64,000 bases of DNA from Bacillus methanolicus MGA3. Lineage in GTDB: Bacteria > Bacillota > Bacilli > Bacillales > Cytobacillaceae. Under the pieces are notes generated by a model. It saw nothing but the letters and a program-made list of their open reading frames with translations, was not told the DNA's origin and ran no database searches. The translations under genes and the position numbers were made by a program. The stretch covers positions 2,822,001 through 2,886,000 of the forward strand of contig NZ_CP007739.1 of NCBI RefSeq assembly GCF_000724485.1, written 5' to 3'. Of the stretch, positions 21,936 to 31,782 are shown piece by piece (position 1 is the first letter of the stretch; each line of letters opens with the position of its first letter).

Positions 21936-22047
21936 AAGGCGCAAGCGCCCCGTTTAGCCCCGACAAGCACAAGACGAATCACGCAAGAGTCGATAGACTC
22001 TGGAGTGATTTGGCTTGTGACCTCGAGGGGCTGGGCGCTGGAGCCAG
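21936..22047. repeat. Structured intergenic repeat element
   Basis: About 110 bases with nested inverted repeats. There is a GGCGCAAGCGCC hairpin at the left. A long imperfect stem follows, built from GCCCC/GGGGC, ACAAGC/GCTTGT, AATCAC/GTGATT and AGAGTC/GACTCT, with a GATA loop near 21992. GGCGCTGGAGCC lies at the right. GC content is clearly above the surroundings. It fills the gap between yusF and gcvH where B. subtilis has yusG. I believe similar elements are common in Bacillaceae intergenic DNA, but I cannot confirm this here. No second copy was seen in the window. Confidence 0.6.
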
Positions 22048-22110
22048 ATTACGATAAACCCCATTCAAAGTAATACACAAGGTATGGATTTTATAATTTC
22101 CTTAACAATG

Positions 22111-22140
22111 AAAAAAGCGCCTTGAAACTTCAAGGCGCTC
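22111..22140 (-). terminator. Terminator of gcvH
   Basis: Perfect arms AGCGCCTTGAA (22116-22126) and TTCAAGGCGCT (22129-22139), with a T run on the minus strand. It is a strong intrinsic terminator. Confidence 0.92.
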
Positions 22141-22146
22141 TATAAA

Positions 22147-22530
22147 TTAATCTTCTTTAATCATTTCTTCATATTGTTCAGCGGTCATTAAGTTGTCAAC
22201 TTCGCTTAGATCAGATGGTTCGATTACAATCATCCATGCTTTTTCATATGGAGATTCATTTACAAATTCAGGGTTGTCATTCAATTCTTCATTTATTTCT
22301 ACAACCTTGCCGCTAATCGGCGCATATAATTCAGATACAGTTTTAACAGATTCAACACTTCCAAATGGCTCATTTGCTGTCACTTCAGCTCCAACTTCAG
22401 GAAGTTCAACAAATACAATGTCCCCAAGTTCAGACTGTGCAAAGTCAGTGATTCCAACACGCACTTTATCCCCTTCTACTTTTACCCACTCATGCTCTTC
22501 AGAATAACGCAGTTCTTTTGGTGTATTCAT
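22147..22530 (-). CDS. gcvH: Glycine cleavage system H protein
   Basis: A 127-residue lipoyl carrier. The lipoylated lysine is K63 in [14 protein letters not shown], and the N-terminus [17 protein letters not shown] is typical. It shuttles the aminomethyl group among the P, T and L proteins, which are not encoded here. In Firmicutes, GcvH also serves as a relay in lipoate transfer to other complexes. Confidence 0.96.
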   Translation of the reverse strand: MNTPKELRYSEEHEWVKVEGDKVRVGITDFAQSELGDIVFVELPEVGAEVTANEPFGSVESVKTVSELYAPISGKVVEINEELNDNPEFVNESPYEKAWMIVIEPSDLSEVDNLMTAEQYEEMIKED

Positions 22531-22627
22531 ATAATAATCCCTCCAAAATTAATTCATATTCTATATTCGAATAATAACAATTATTCACCTGTGTGTACCA
22601 ATAAAAACTAGTTTCTTCAATATTTAC

Positions 22628-22987
22628 TTAAGATAACCACATTTTCTCAAATTCCTCTTCATTAAAACCAACTGTCACTTTATTGCCGTCAGTTACAATA
22701 GGACGCTTGATTAACATGCCATCAGAGGCTAACAAATCAAGCAGTTCGTCTTGTGAGGCTGCCTTTATTCTATCCTTTAAGCCTAATTCACGATACTTTT
22801 GGCCGCTTGTATTAAAAAACTTTTTCAATTCAAGCCCGCTTTTTTTCATCATTTCTTCTAATTCCGCACGTGAAGGAGGATTTTCCACAATATGTACTTC
22901 ATTAAAGGCAACTTTATGTTCTTCAAGCCACTTTTTCGCCTTCCTGCAAGTGCTGCATTTTGGATACCAATAAAAAGTTAATGCCAT
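22628..22987 (-). CDS. yusI: ArsC/Spx-family protein YusI
   Basis: A 119-residue thioredoxin-fold protein of the ArsC/Spx superfamily with a CSTC motif (C11, C14) in YPKCSTCRKAKKWL, LKDRIKAASQDELLDLLASDG and the IKRPIV segment. It lacks the pattern expected for Spx binding to RNA polymerase, and arsenate reduction is unproven for this subgroup. The ATG at 22987 is preferred over the TTG at 22990 because of spacing from AGGTGG. Confidence 0.85.
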   Translation of the reverse strand: MALTFYWYPKCSTCRKAKKWLEEHKVAFNEVHIVENPPSRAELEEMMKKSGLELKKFFNTSGQKYRELGLKDRIKAASQDELLDLLASDGMLIKRPIVTDGNKVTVGFNEEEFEKMWLS

Positions 22988-23142
22988 CAATCCACCACCT
23001 AATGATATCTTGCCCTAAAATTTAATTGGTCATTTGTCATAGTACCATAATTTTTATAAATTTCCTAACATTGAGTGTCATTTTTCAATTTTTTGATTGA
23101 TAAAGTAAGAGCCCCCTAAAGAAGAGAAGGGAGCTATTTATA

Positions 23143-24927
23143 TTACACGATATAACGTTCTGCTTCTATTAACTTGTTTGCAGCTTCACGTTTCTTGGCA
23201 ATTACATTAATTGGAGTATGGCGGGTAAATTTGCGCAGTGCAGAAATAAGCATACGGAGTGCATCCCCTAGTTCAACTGCGACAATCGTTTCTTTTGCAT
23301 GTTGTTCAATTTCGTTGAATGCTTCCTGACAAAAGATTTGTGTATAAAGAAGCTTTTGTTTGCTCTTTTCTAAGCCGAATTTTTCAATTGCTTTTTCCGT
23401 CCGCAATACAGCCGATTCCATTGCGTAAACATTTGATACAATATCAGCAATATTAACAAGAATCTCCTGTTCTTTTTCAAGCGCTTTGCCGTATTTTTGT
23501 GCTGCAAGGCCGCAAGCCAGCAAGCCGATTTTCTTCGCGTTTTTCACTAAATATTTTTCTTGTGCAAGCGGTTCATGGCCAGGGTCTTCCGGCATAAGCA
23601 TGATCAATTCTTCCTGAATGGTCTGTGCTTTCTGAAGAAGCGGCAGCTCGCCCTTCATTGCTTTGCGAAGTAATGTTCCAGGAACAAGCAAACGATTGAT
23701 TTCGTTTGTCCCTTCGAAAATGCGGTTGATCCGGGAATCACGATAAATTCTTTCAATCTCATATTCCGCCATAAAGCCGTAGCCGCCGTGGATTTGAACG
23801 CCTTCATCAGCAATATAATCAAGGACTTCTGTTGCAAAGAATTTGTTTAGCGAGCACTCAATCGCATATTCAGCAATCGACTTTGCTACCTCTAATCCAT
23901 CTTTTACTTGTTCATTCGTTAAATTGCTCATGCGCTCTTCAAACAAACCAACTGTGCGATAAACCGAACTTTCAGCAGCATACAGCTTGGCAGCCATCGT
24001 GCCAAATTTTTCTTTTGTTAAATTAAATTGTGCAATTGGTGTTTTAAACTGCTGGCGCTGGTTTGCATATTGAACAGTTATTTCAAATGCACGTTTCGAA
24101 CCTCCCACTGCACCAACACCAAGCTTATAACGTCCAATATTCAGGATGTTAAAAGCGATGACATGCCCTTTTCCCGGTTCACCAAGAAGGTTTTCTTTCG
24201 GTACTAGCGCATCTTGCAAAATTAGCGTCCGAGTAGAAGAACTCTTAATCCCCATTTTCTTTTCTTCTGCGCCTGTTGAAACCCCAGGAAATTCTCTTTC
24301 TACGATGAAGGCAGTGAAATGCTCGCCGTCAATTTTAGCGTAAACAATAAATACATCTGCAAATCCTGCATTTGTAATCCATTGTTTTTCACCATTTAGG
24401 ACAAAGTGAGTGCCTTCTGCATTTAATTTTGCAGTCGTTTTCGCACCAAGAGCATCAGAACCCGATCCCGGTTCTGTTAAAGCGTATGCTGCGATCTTCT
24501 CACCTGTTGCCAGAAGCGGAAGATATTTTTGCTTTTGTTCTTCATTTCCAAAAAGGACAATTGGAAGGGAGCCGATTCCGACATGTGCTCCGTGGGAAAT
24601 GGAGAAGCCGCCTGCACGAGACATTTTCTCTGCAATAAGAGCTGAGCTGATTTTATCAAGTCCTAGGCCTCCATATTCTTCAGGTACATCTGCACCTAAT
24701 AAGCCTAATTCGCCAGCTTGCTTTAGTAATTTTAAAGATCGGTCAAACTCATGGTTTTCTAATTGCTCAAGCTGAGGTAAAACTTCATTGACAACATAAT
24801 CTTCTGTTGTCTTTGCAATCATTTTTTGTTCATCATTGAAATCTTCTGGGGTGAAGACTTGTTTATATGAAACATCTTCAATTAAAAAGCTTCCGCCTTT
24901 AACTATGTTTTGAGTTTCGTTCGACAT
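23143..24927 (-). CDS. fadE: Acyl-CoA dehydrogenase FadE
   Basis: A 594-residue FAD enzyme catalysing the first step of beta-oxidation. The acyl-CoA dehydrogenase core covers about residues 30-400 (YALTEPGSGSDALGAKT, QWITNAGFADVF, GGYGFMAEYEIERIYRDSRI, IFEGTNEINRLLVPG). A C-terminal extension of about 190 residues is typical of the Bacillus FadE/YusJ group. The ATG at 24927 follows GGAGG with an eight-base spacer; that GGAGG overlaps the earlier ATG at 24942, which is therefore rejected. It is last in fadN-fadA-fadE. Confidence 0.93.
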   Translation of the reverse strand: MSNETQNIVKGGSFLIEDVSYKQVFTPEDFNDEQKMIAKTTEDYVVNEVLPQLEQLENHEFDRSLKLLKQAGELGLLGADVPEEYGGLGLDKISSALIAEKMSRAGGFSISHGAHVGIGSLPIVLFGNEEQKQKYLPLLATGEKIAAYALTEPGSGSDALGAKTTAKLNAEGTHFVLNGEKQWITNAGFADVFIVYAKIDGEHFTAFIVEREFPGVSTGAEEKKMGIKSSSTRTLILQDALVPKENLLGEPGKGHVIAFNILNIGRYKLGVGAVGGSKRAFEITVQYANQRQQFKTPIAQFNLTKEKFGTMAAKLYAAESSVYRTVGLFEERMSNLTNEQVKDGLEVAKSIAEYAIECSLNKFFATEVLDYIADEGVQIHGGYGFMAEYEIERIYRDSRINRIFEGTNEINRLLVPGTLLRKAMKGELPLLQKAQTIQEELIMLMPEDPGHEPLAQEKYLVKNAKKIGLLACGLAAQKYGKALEKEQEILVNIADIVSNVYAMESAVLRTEKAIEKFGLEKSKQKLLYTQIFCQEAFNEIEQHAKETIVAVELGDALRMLISALRKFTRHTPINVIAKKREAANKLIEAERYIV

Positions 24928-24986
24928 TGATTTTTCCTCCATTCTTTATCTTGGAAGAAACACTTGTGGATCCTCCCAATTCATTT

Positions 24987-26162
24987 TTAGAGTAATTCAA
25001 AAACTGCGGCTGCCCCCATTCCGCCTCCTATGCACATTGTGACAACACCAAATTGTTCGTTTCTTCTTCTTAATTCATGAATAAGTGAAAGAGTCAGCTT
25101 TGCTCCTGTACATCCAAGCGGATGACCAAGGGCAATTGCACCACCGTTCACGTTAACTTTTTCTTCATCGAGGCCAAGTTCACGAATGATCTGCAACGAT
25201 TGAGATGCAAATGCTTCGTTTAATTCAAATAAGCTAATGTCGGATAATTCCAAACCAGCGAGTTTTAATGCTTTAGGAATGGCTACAACAGGTCCGATTC
25301 CCATAATTTCCGGCGGCACGCCGCCAACAGCAAATGATCTGAATTTGGCCAGAGGCTTTAAGCCGAGTGATTCGGCTTTTTCACGGTCCATTACCATAAC
25401 TGCCGCAGCTCCATCACTTGTTTGCGACGCATTGCCCGCTGTAACAGTACCGTTAACCGAGAAAACAGGCCGAAGCTTTGCCAGTGCCTCCATATTTGTT
25501 TCCGGGCGGACGCCTTCATCTGTCGTAAACTTGATCGTTTTCTCAACTAACTTATTGTTTTTGTCGAAAGACCTTATCGTTACATCCACCGGAACAATTT
25601 CTTCTTCAAACTTGCCTTCCTGAATGGCTTTTGCCGCTTTCTTATGGCTTCGCACCGCAAAAGCATCTTGGTCTTCACGGGAAATTCCGTATTTTTTGGC
25701 TACCTCTTCAGCTGTATGACCCATGCCCATATAATATTCCGGTGCTGTTTCTGCAAGCCTAGCATTTGGACGCACAACATGGCCCATCATCGGAACCATG
25801 CTCATTGATTCAACTCCTCCGGCAATAATGGTGTCAGAGGCGCCGACCATAATCCTTTCAGCTGCATAAGCGATCGATTGCAAGCCCGATGAACAATAGC
25901 GATTGATGGTAATGGCAGGCACAGTATACGGAAGGCCTGCCAGTGCCCCGATATTTCTGGCCACATTCATCCCTTGTTCAGCTTCGGGCATCGCACATCC
26001 AATAATCAAATCGTCAATATTTCCTTGATAATTGCCGGCACGATTGATCGTTTCTTTAACAACCAACGCCCCTAAATCGTCCGGACGTACATTGGCGAGC
26101 GTTCCCTTTTTCGCCTTCCCAACTGGAGTACGTGCACCGGCCACGATTACTGCTTCTCTCAT
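24987..26162 (-). CDS. fadA: Acetyl-CoA acyltransferase (3-ketoacyl-CoA thiolase) FadA
   Basis: A 391-residue thiolase that releases acetyl-CoA in the last step of beta-oxidation. The nucleophile is C90 in [11 protein letters not shown], the second cysteine is C377 in CIGGGMGAA, and [16 protein letters not shown] holds the catalytic His. AGAGAGGG precedes the ATG. It lies 35 bases after fadN. Confidence 0.95.
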   Translation of the reverse strand: MREAVIVAGARTPVGKAKKGTLANVRPDDLGALVVKETINRAGNYQGNIDDLIIGCAMPEAEQGMNVARNIGALAGLPYTVPAITINRYCSSGLQSIAYAAERIMVGASDTIIAGGVESMSMVPMMGHVVRPNARLAETAPEYYMGMGHTAEEVAKKYGISREDQDAFAVRSHKKAAKAIQEGKFEEEIVPVDVTIRSFDKNNKLVEKTIKFTTDEGVRPETNMEALAKLRPVFSVNGTVTAGNASQTSDGAAAVMVMDREKAESLGLKPLAKFRSFAVGGVPPEIMGIGPVVAIPKALKLAGLELSDISLFELNEAFASQSLQIIRELGLDEEKVNVNGGAIALGHPLGCTGAKLTLSLIHELRRRNEQFGVVTMCIGGGMGAAAVFELL

Positions 26163-26197
26163 TCCGTTCCCTCTCTTTCTATGTTTATATAAATCTT

Positions 26198-28582
26198 TTA
26201 ATTGCGAAGCGGTTTGCCTTTGACAAGCATATGCTGCATTCTAGCTTGCGATTTGGGTTCTGCAACAAGGTTTAGGAATGCTTCTCTTTCAAGATCAAGC
26301 AAGTACTCTTCATCCACTTCTGTTCCAAACGGCACCCTGCCTCCGGCAATGACATAAGCAAGCTTTTTGGCAATCTTCAAATCATGCTCTGAAATATAAC
26401 CTGAGTGGTACATTGACTGAGCACCGAGAAGCAATGTTGCATAACCCGTTTCTCCAACAACCGGGATTTTTTTGCGTACAGGTGGTTTATAGCCTTTTTC
26501 ATAGAGTGCCAGTACAGCTTGCTTTGCATCATACAGAAGATGATCGCTGTTAACGCTTATTCCATCAGCATGATTTAGGAAGTGATTCTCGCGTGCTTCT
26601 TCACCGGAAGTCGACACCTTAGCCATTGCAATTGTTTCAAATACTTTATTCGCAACTTTTTGCAAGTCAAAATCAATTCCGTTTGGGAGGCTTTCAAGAT
26701 GCTTAATATAAAGTTCTTTATTTCCGCCTCCTCCCGGAATAAGACCAACTCCTACTTCGACAAGACCCATGTATGTTTCTGATGAAGCCTGAATATGAGC
26801 CGCAGGCAAGCATATTTCTGCCCCACCGCCAAGTGTCATACCAAATGGTGCTGCTACTACTGGTTTTTTGGAATATTTAATCTTCATGGCAGCCTTCTGG
26901 AAATTGCGAACAACCATTTCAAGTTCAAAAAGGTTGTCATCTTGAGCTTCCATAAGGATCATTGCCAGGTTGGCACCGACACAGAAGTTTTTCCCTTGAT
27001 TTCCGATGACAAGACCTTTATAATTCTTTTCAACTTCATCAATTGCAAAATTGATCATTTGAATAATATCAAGGCCGATGGAATTATTTGGAGAATGGAA
27101 CTCAAGAAGCGCTACACCGTCGCCAAGGTCTATCAAGCTTGCTCCGCTGTTCTTTTTAATGACACCTTTTTGTTTTTTTAGAAGCTTAAGGTTGATTATT
27201 TTTGGATTTTCTTCTAAAAGCTTATATTCACCGTTATGGTAGAAGAAAACATTTCCGTCTTCTTCTTTATAGAAAGAAGAAAATCCTTTTTCTACCATTT
27301 CTTTCACCCAGACAGGTACTTCTTTTCCAGATGCTTCGAACTTTTTCAATGATGTTTCAAGGCCGATGGCATCCCACGTTTCAAATGGGCCTAATTCCCA
27401 TCCAAATCCCCACTTCATGGCTCTGTCAATTGCGACAATATCATCGGCAATGATTCCAAGCAGCTCAGCGGAGTAAACAAGAACTGGACTGATAATATTC
27501 CATAACAAGCTGCCGGCACGATCTTCAGCATATACAAGCGCTTTCATTTTATTGGCTGTGCCTTTTTCCTGTCTGCTCATTTCTGTAGCGGCTGTTTTTA
27601 ATTTTTTTCGCGGGCCATATTCCATTGTTGCTGGATCCAATTCCAGAATTTCTTTGCCTTTCTTCAGAAAAAAACCTTGGCCTGACTTGCTTCCAAGCCA
27701 GCCTTTATTGAGCATTTCTTTCATGAAAACAGGCACTTCAAATACTTCTTTTTCTTTGCCTTCAACTTGCTCATAAACGTTATTTGCTACATGAACAAAC
27801 GTATCAAGCCCTACAACATCAAGGGTTCGGAAAGTGGCGCTTTTTGGACGGCCGATTAGCGGACCTGTAACGGAATCAACCTCTCCTACACTGTACCCGC
27901 CTTTAAGCATTTCCTGAACCGTAACGAGAAGGCCGTATGTTCCAATTCGATTCGCAATAAAGTTCGGCGTGTCTTTTGCCTCAACAACGCCTTTGCCAAG
28001 AACGTCTTCCCCAAATTGTTTCATAAAAGCTAAAACTTCCGCTGCTGTATCCTTTGTAGGAATCACTTCAAGAAGCTTTAAATATCGCGGCGGGTTAAAA
28101 AAGTGAGTACCAAGGAAATGTTTCCTGAAGTCTTCTGAACGCCCCTCTGCCATTGCCTCAACCGAAATGCCGGAAGTATTCGAGCTTACAATGCTGCCCG
28201 GTTTACGGTATTGGTCCACTTTTTCAAATACTTGCTTCTTAATTTCCAAATTTTCAACAACAACTTCGATAATCCAGTCAACTTCACTTAACCGAATCAT
28301 GTCATCTTCAAAGTTCCCTGGTTCAATTAATGCAAGGTTTTTTTTGGAGGTTAGCGGAGCCGGCTTTTGCTTCAACAGTTTTTGGAGTGCAGAAGAGCTA
28401 AGGCGGTTTCGAATCTGTTTATCTTCAAGTGTTAAGCCATTTGCTTTTTCTTCTTCTGTTAATTCGCGAGGCACAATATCAAGCAATAATGTTGGGATGC
28501 CGATGTTAGCCAGGTGTGCGGCAATTCCTGATCCCATTACTCCTGATCCAAGGACCGCAGCCTTTTGAATACGTTCGATCAA
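26198..28582 (-). CDS. fadN: 3-hydroxyacyl-CoA dehydrogenase / enoyl-CoA hydratase FadN
   Basis: A 794-residue bifunctional beta-oxidation enzyme. The N-terminal NAD-binding domain has [20 protein letters not shown], the 3HCDH C-terminal domain lies around residues 190-420, and an enoyl-CoA hydratase (crotonase) domain lies around 500-700 with [13 protein letters not shown] and [15 protein letters not shown]. The order is reversed relative to FadB, as known for FadN. The TTG at 28582 is chosen: AAAGGAGG lies eight bases upstream. The ATG at 28624 lies before the ribosome site and the FadR operator. This is the first gene of the operon and is repressed by FadR, judged from the operator. Confidence 0.93.
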   Translation of the reverse strand: MIERIQKAAVLGSGVMGSGIAAHLANIGIPTLLLDIVPRELTEEEKANGLTLEDKQIRNRLSSSALQKLLKQKPAPLTSKKNLALIEPGNFEDDMIRLSEVDWIIEVVVENLEIKKQVFEKVDQYRKPGSIVSSNTSGISVEAMAEGRSEDFRKHFLGTHFFNPPRYLKLLEVIPTKDTAAEVLAFMKQFGEDVLGKGVVEAKDTPNFIANRIGTYGLLVTVQEMLKGGYSVGEVDSVTGPLIGRPKSATFRTLDVVGLDTFVHVANNVYEQVEGKEKEVFEVPVFMKEMLNKGWLGSKSGQGFFLKKGKEILELDPATMEYGPRKKLKTAATEMSRQEKGTANKMKALVYAEDRAGSLLWNIISPVLVYSAELLGIIADDIVAIDRAMKWGFGWELGPFETWDAIGLETSLKKFEASGKEVPVWVKEMVEKGFSSFYKEEDGNVFFYHNGEYKLLEENPKIINLKLLKKQKGVIKKNSGASLIDLGDGVALLEFHSPNNSIGLDIIQMINFAIDEVEKNYKGLVIGNQGKNFCVGANLAMILMEAQDDNLFELEMVVRNFQKAAMKIKYSKKPVVAAPFGMTLGGGAEICLPAAHIQASSETYMGLVEVGVGLIPGGGGNKELYIKHLESLPNGIDFDLQKVANKVFETIAMAKVSTSGEEARENHFLNHADGISVNSDHLLYDAKQAVLALYEKGYKPPVRKKIPVVGETGYATLLLGAQSMYHSGYISEHDLKIAKKLAYVIAGGRVPFGTEVDEEYLLDLEREAFLNLVAEPKSQARMQHMLVKGKPLRN

Positions 28583-28605
28583 TTTTGTCTCCTCCTTTGA
28601 CACTT

Positions 28606-28623
28606 TGAATGAACACTCATTCA
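28606..28623. promoter_or_regulatory. FadR operator of the fadNAE operon
   Basis: TGAATGAACACTCATTCA has perfect seven-base arms. It fits the Bacillus FadR consensus TGAATGAMTANTCATTCA except within the four-base centre. It ends nine bases before the AAAGGAGG of fadN, so a bound repressor would block the start region. Long-chain acyl-CoA is the known inducer for Bacillus FadR. Confidence 0.88.
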
Positions 28624-28818
28624 TTTTTCTGCCAAAAAAATTACCTACGTTAAATATAAAATATTAAAAAAATTTCCGCAATAATCAAATACGGAAAATT
28701 GAAAAATTTTAGAAAAAATATTTTCTGTTTTGATGTTAAGTAAATGGGCATTCTAAAATTGAAGCTTGCACTATTGGAGCTTTTTACTGACACAACCTTG
28801 GAATCGGAGGTAAAAGCG

Positions 28819-28950
28819 ATGGCGAAAAGAAAAAAGAATCCTTCTAAAGCAGGGGTCAGTGCTGCCAGCGTAAAAGGCAACGCAGGTCCGACAGTTGAAA
28901 TGGACGGCGGCGGAAAAGTCAACAGCCAAAATAACCAATATAAGAAGTAA
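28819..28950 (+). CDS. yuzL: YuzL-family small protein
   Basis: A 43-residue basic protein beginning MAKRKKNPSKAGVSAASVKG and ending in NSQNNQYKK. I recall this pattern as the YuzL family, which lies near fadN/fadM in Bacillus. The ATG at 28819 has GGAGG (28806-28810) at ideal spacing; the longer frame from 28744 has no start support. It is divergent from fadN. Its function is unknown; small basic proteins of this size in spore formers are often spore-associated. Confidence 0.75.
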   Translation: MAKRKKNPSKAGVSAASVKGNAGPTVEMDGGGKVNSQNNQYKK

Positions 28951-28985
28951 GGATCATTCTTGTGTGAGACTTTTAACGGTTAAAG

Positions 28986-29037
28986 ATCATGTTTTCGCCG
29001 TTAAGTACTAACTTTCGGCGGTTGGAACATGATTTTT
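28986..29037 (+). terminator. Hairpin after yuzL
   Basis: Outer arms ATCATGTT (28986-28993) and AACATGAT (29026-29033), inner CGCCG/CGGCG, then a T run. It probably ends yuzL transcription. Confidence 0.6.
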
Positions 29038-29087
29038 CGCCGTAATAATTGAAAATTCACCGGTTAGCAAATTAAGAAGTAAAATAG

Positions 29088-29121
29088 GAAAAGACAGGCC
29101 GTTAAATAAGCCTGTCCTTTT
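29088..29121. terminator. Terminator of fadM, usable from both sides
   Basis: Arms GACAGGC (29093-29099) and GCCTGTC (29110-29116), with CTTTTT on the plus side and TTTTCC on the minus side. Confidence 0.75.
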
Positions 29122-29122
29122 T

Positions 29123-30040
29123 CTATTTTTTTATAATTCCTTTTAATACAAAGGCAACGTTTGCCGGGCGTTCTGCAAGGCGGCGCATAAAATAACCATA
29201 CCAGTCAGTTCCATATGGAACGTAGACGCGCATTTTATATCCTTCTTTCACAAGTTCAAGCTGCCTTTCTGGGCGAATTCCGTAAAGCATTTGAAACTCA
29301 AATTGGCTGGTCGGAATATTATGTTCTTTTACAAGCTGTTTTGTATATTCAATGATCGCATCATCATGTGTAGCAACAGCTGTATAATTGCCATTCAGCA
29401 AATGCATTTTGATAATCTTTTTAAAGTTTTCATCGACATCTTTTTTATCCGGAAAAGCCACTTCCTGAGATTCTTTGTATGCCCCTTTAACAAGGCGAAG
29501 ATTTGGCGAGTATTGATTCAAATCTTCTATATCCTGAACGGTGCGGTACAAATAAGCCTGAATAACCGTTCCAACATTGTCGTATTCAGATTTTAACTGT
29601 TTAAAAATATCGAGTGTTTTTTGACAGCGGGAGAAATCTTCCATATCAATCGTAACGAATACACCATTTTCTTTTGCTGTATCAAGAATGCGGTGCATAT
29701 TTCGCATAACCACGTCATCGGAAATATCCAATCCCATTGAAGTCATTTTTAAAGAAAGCTGCGAGTCTAACTTTTCCCGGCCGATCGCTTTTATTGCTTC
29801 AATTGAATGATCCGCCATTTCATTTGCTTCTTTTTCATTATCAACAAACTCACCAAGGTAATCGATCGTAACAACTAAACCTTTTTTGTTAAGATCTTTA
29901 ATGACATTCACTGCCTGTTCGATTGTTTCACCTGCAACAAAACGGGAGGCGCCAAAGCGCAAGCCATATTTTTTTGCAAGTTTTGTTAAGGTTTTATTCT
30001 TAGATAAAAAGAGAAAAAAATCTCTCATTGCCTGTTCCAT
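29123..30040 (-). CDS. fadM: Proline dehydrogenase family protein (FadM/PutB type)
   Basis: A 305-residue FAD-dependent TIM-barrel of the proline dehydrogenase family. Marks are GLVVTIDYLGEFVDN near residue 60, FVTIDMEDFSRC, the RLVKGAYKES flavin-contact segment, AVATHDD, FEFQMLYGIRPE and VYVPYGTDWYGYFMRRLAERPAN. It would oxidise proline to pyrroline-5-carboxylate and pass electrons to quinone. By position it is the YusM gene of B. subtilis, named fadM there; the sequence itself says proline dehydrogenase. GGAGGT precedes the ATG, and a cre site overlaps the leader. Confidence 0.88.
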   Translation of the reverse strand: MEQAMRDFFLFLSKNKTLTKLAKKYGLRFGASRFVAGETIEQAVNVIKDLNKKGLVVTIDYLGEFVDNEKEANEMADHSIEAIKAIGREKLDSQLSLKMTSMGLDISDDVVMRNMHRILDTAKENGVFVTIDMEDFSRCQKTLDIFKQLKSEYDNVGTVIQAYLYRTVQDIEDLNQYSPNLRLVKGAYKESQEVAFPDKKDVDENFKKIIKMHLLNGNYTAVATHDDAIIEYTKQLVKEHNIPTSQFEFQMLYGIRPERQLELVKEGYKMRVYVPYGTDWYGYFMRRLAERPANVAFVLKGIIKK

Positions 30041-30054
30041 AATCTACCTCCATG

Positions 30055-30068
30055 TGAAAACGATTACA
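30055..30068. promoter_or_regulatory. CcpA cre site upstream of fadM
   Basis: TGAAAACGATTACA fits the cre consensus TGWNANCGNTNWCA at every fixed position. It lies about 15 bases before the translational start, so CcpA would act as a roadblock or promoter block and give carbon catabolite repression. Confidence 0.7.
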
Positions 30069-30223
30069 ATTGTTTAAAATTCGATTTCTACTAATATTTC
30101 AAAATTGTATTTGCCATCTTAATTTTATCACTTATTATGTTTTTTGGACATGATTTCACAAAAAAAAGATCGAATTTTGTCGAGTAATAATTTTCTTAAT
30201 ATAATAATTATTCGGACGCTTCC

Positions 30224-31633
30224 TTATTCTTTTTGCTTATCTTCCCAAGGCTCAAATGAAAACGGAACTCCAATCATTTGTGCGGTCAAATAATCATAGG
30301 ACACTAAATCTTTTTTTGACAGCTCTTTTAAAGATCGTTTCCCCATCGCTCTTAATGCTATTTTTATTTCTTCTGTACTTGATATTAAGAATTTCTCCGC
30401 TGATTTCACTCCTTCTTCGACTTTAAATTTATCCTTGAATTTTCCTTCATTCCAAACAACTTGTGTAGGCGGTTCAAATGGAAGAGCATTTAATATTTGT
30501 TTATGTGCTACAGTAAATAGCATGACAGACCCTAAAGCAACAGCATCTGCGCCGAGTGCAAGAACTTTTAAAAAGTGCCCGGGGGTAAAAAGCCCCCCCG
30601 AGACAATTAAACTAACTTGTCCCTTCATATTCCTCTTTTCTAGATGATTAGCAGCCCGGACAACTCCATGCAATGTCGGTATTCCAAAATCATCAGCTAA
30701 AATGGGAGGTGCACCGAGTGTGGCCGCTTGTCCGCCGTCAATCGTAATGAAATCAACACCAATGTCAATTAAATGATCAATGTCTTCTTCAATTTTTCCT
30801 CCTGCCCCCATTTTTACGCCAATTGGAACACCTCCTGAAAGGTTTCGAAGGTACTCAACTAGTTCTTTCATATCTTCTAATGTTTGATTTTCAAAAAAAT
30901 GCTCATAAATCACTGCATCCTCATTTTCTTTAAGCCCCATCACTTCACGAGCACGGCCTGTTAAATTATTTGGTGAAATTTTTCCGCCCATCCCGACTAA
31001 TGCGCCTTGTCCAAGCTTAATTTCAATCATATTGGCACGTTTAATAACTTCTTCTTCCTTTGACCATTGTGTTTTTGAAAACTGTAAAATATACTTTCCT
31101 GCATTGTCTAATTCTTCAGGCAATATTCCGCCTTCACCTGAATTAATCGCTGTTCCTGTGTTTTTAGCTGCTTGGGCCAAAGCAATCCTCACTTCTTCAC
31201 TGAGTGCGATCCCATAGGCCATCCCGCTGATCAAAAGCGGAATGTTAATTTCCAATGGTTTTTTCGCTTTTGGACCAATTGTTACTTTAACATCTACTTC
31301 TTCTTCATTATCAACTGGAAACGGCGTCGTCTGTGCAGGAATAAATGTAATCGGATCAAAATGCGGCCATTTTTTTGAAGAGCCAAGCGGGCGATGAAGG
31401 AGATCACCTGATTCTGCACGCAAGTTATTTTCAAGCACATTTTGAATGCCAATATGCCGAAAGCCTGGTATCATCTCAATAATATTTTCTTGATAGCTGT
31501 CGCTCAGAATGATTTTTCCCATCTGCTTCACCATTCGTTTCATAAACCAACGCCAACCAACAAGAATGAATAAAAAAAGGACAAATAATATTGTAATCAT
31601 CACAAAAATCAATATATAAAAAATGTTCGACAT
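30224..31633 (-). CDS. Glutamate synthase-like FMN-binding protein (YerD type)
   Basis: A 469-residue protein with one N-terminal membrane segment (about residues 5-28), then the FMN-binding alpha/beta barrel of glutamate synthase large subunits without the amidotransferase or GXGXG parts. Marks are GSSKKWPHFDPITFIPAQ, INSGEGGILPEE, IEIKLGQGALVGMGGK, FITIDGGQAATLGAPPIL and VALGSVMLF. The Fe-S cysteine motif of true GltB is not evident. The substrate is unknown. The ATG at 31633 is correctly spaced from GGAG, while the one at 31639 is too near. It resembles B. subtilis YerD. Confidence 0.82.
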   Translation of the reverse strand: MSNIFYILIFVMITILFVLFLFILVGWRWFMKRMVKQMGKIILSDSYQENIIEMIPGFRHIGIQNVLENNLRAESGDLLHRPLGSSKKWPHFDPITFIPAQTTPFPVDNEEEVDVKVTIGPKAKKPLEINIPLLISGMAYGIALSEEVRIALAQAAKNTGTAINSGEGGILPEELDNAGKYILQFSKTQWSKEEEVIKRANMIEIKLGQGALVGMGGKISPNNLTGRAREVMGLKENEDAVIYEHFFENQTLEDMKELVEYLRNLSGGVPIGVKMGAGGKIEEDIDHLIDIGVDFITIDGGQAATLGAPPILADDFGIPTLHGVVRAANHLEKRNMKGQVSLIVSGGLFTPGHFLKVLALGADAVALGSVMLFTVAHKQILNALPFEPPTQVVWNEGKFKDKFKVEEGVKSAEKFLISSTEEIKIALRAMGKRSLKELSKKDLVSYDYLTAQMIGVPFSFEPWEDKQKE

Positions 31634-31782
31634 ATTCATTTCTCCACTATTACATAAATTAAACCGTTCTCCACTCTCATTATTTCCCTAAAGAAGGGAA
31701 AACATGTTTTTTGGCGTGATTTGCTTCATAGGTGAGCGAAGCCAAGCACAAAATATTTACAAAGCTAAAGGAGGTAATTTTC

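Noticed and set aside
23107..23137. Possible terminator after fadE (AGCTCCC with GGGGGCT on the minus strand).
   Set aside because: No T run follows the stem, so I could not support it as a terminator.
28650..28922. Minus-strand 90-codon ORF over yuzL.
   Set aside because: It is the antisense shadow of yuzL, which has a perfect ribosome site and a recognised sequence.
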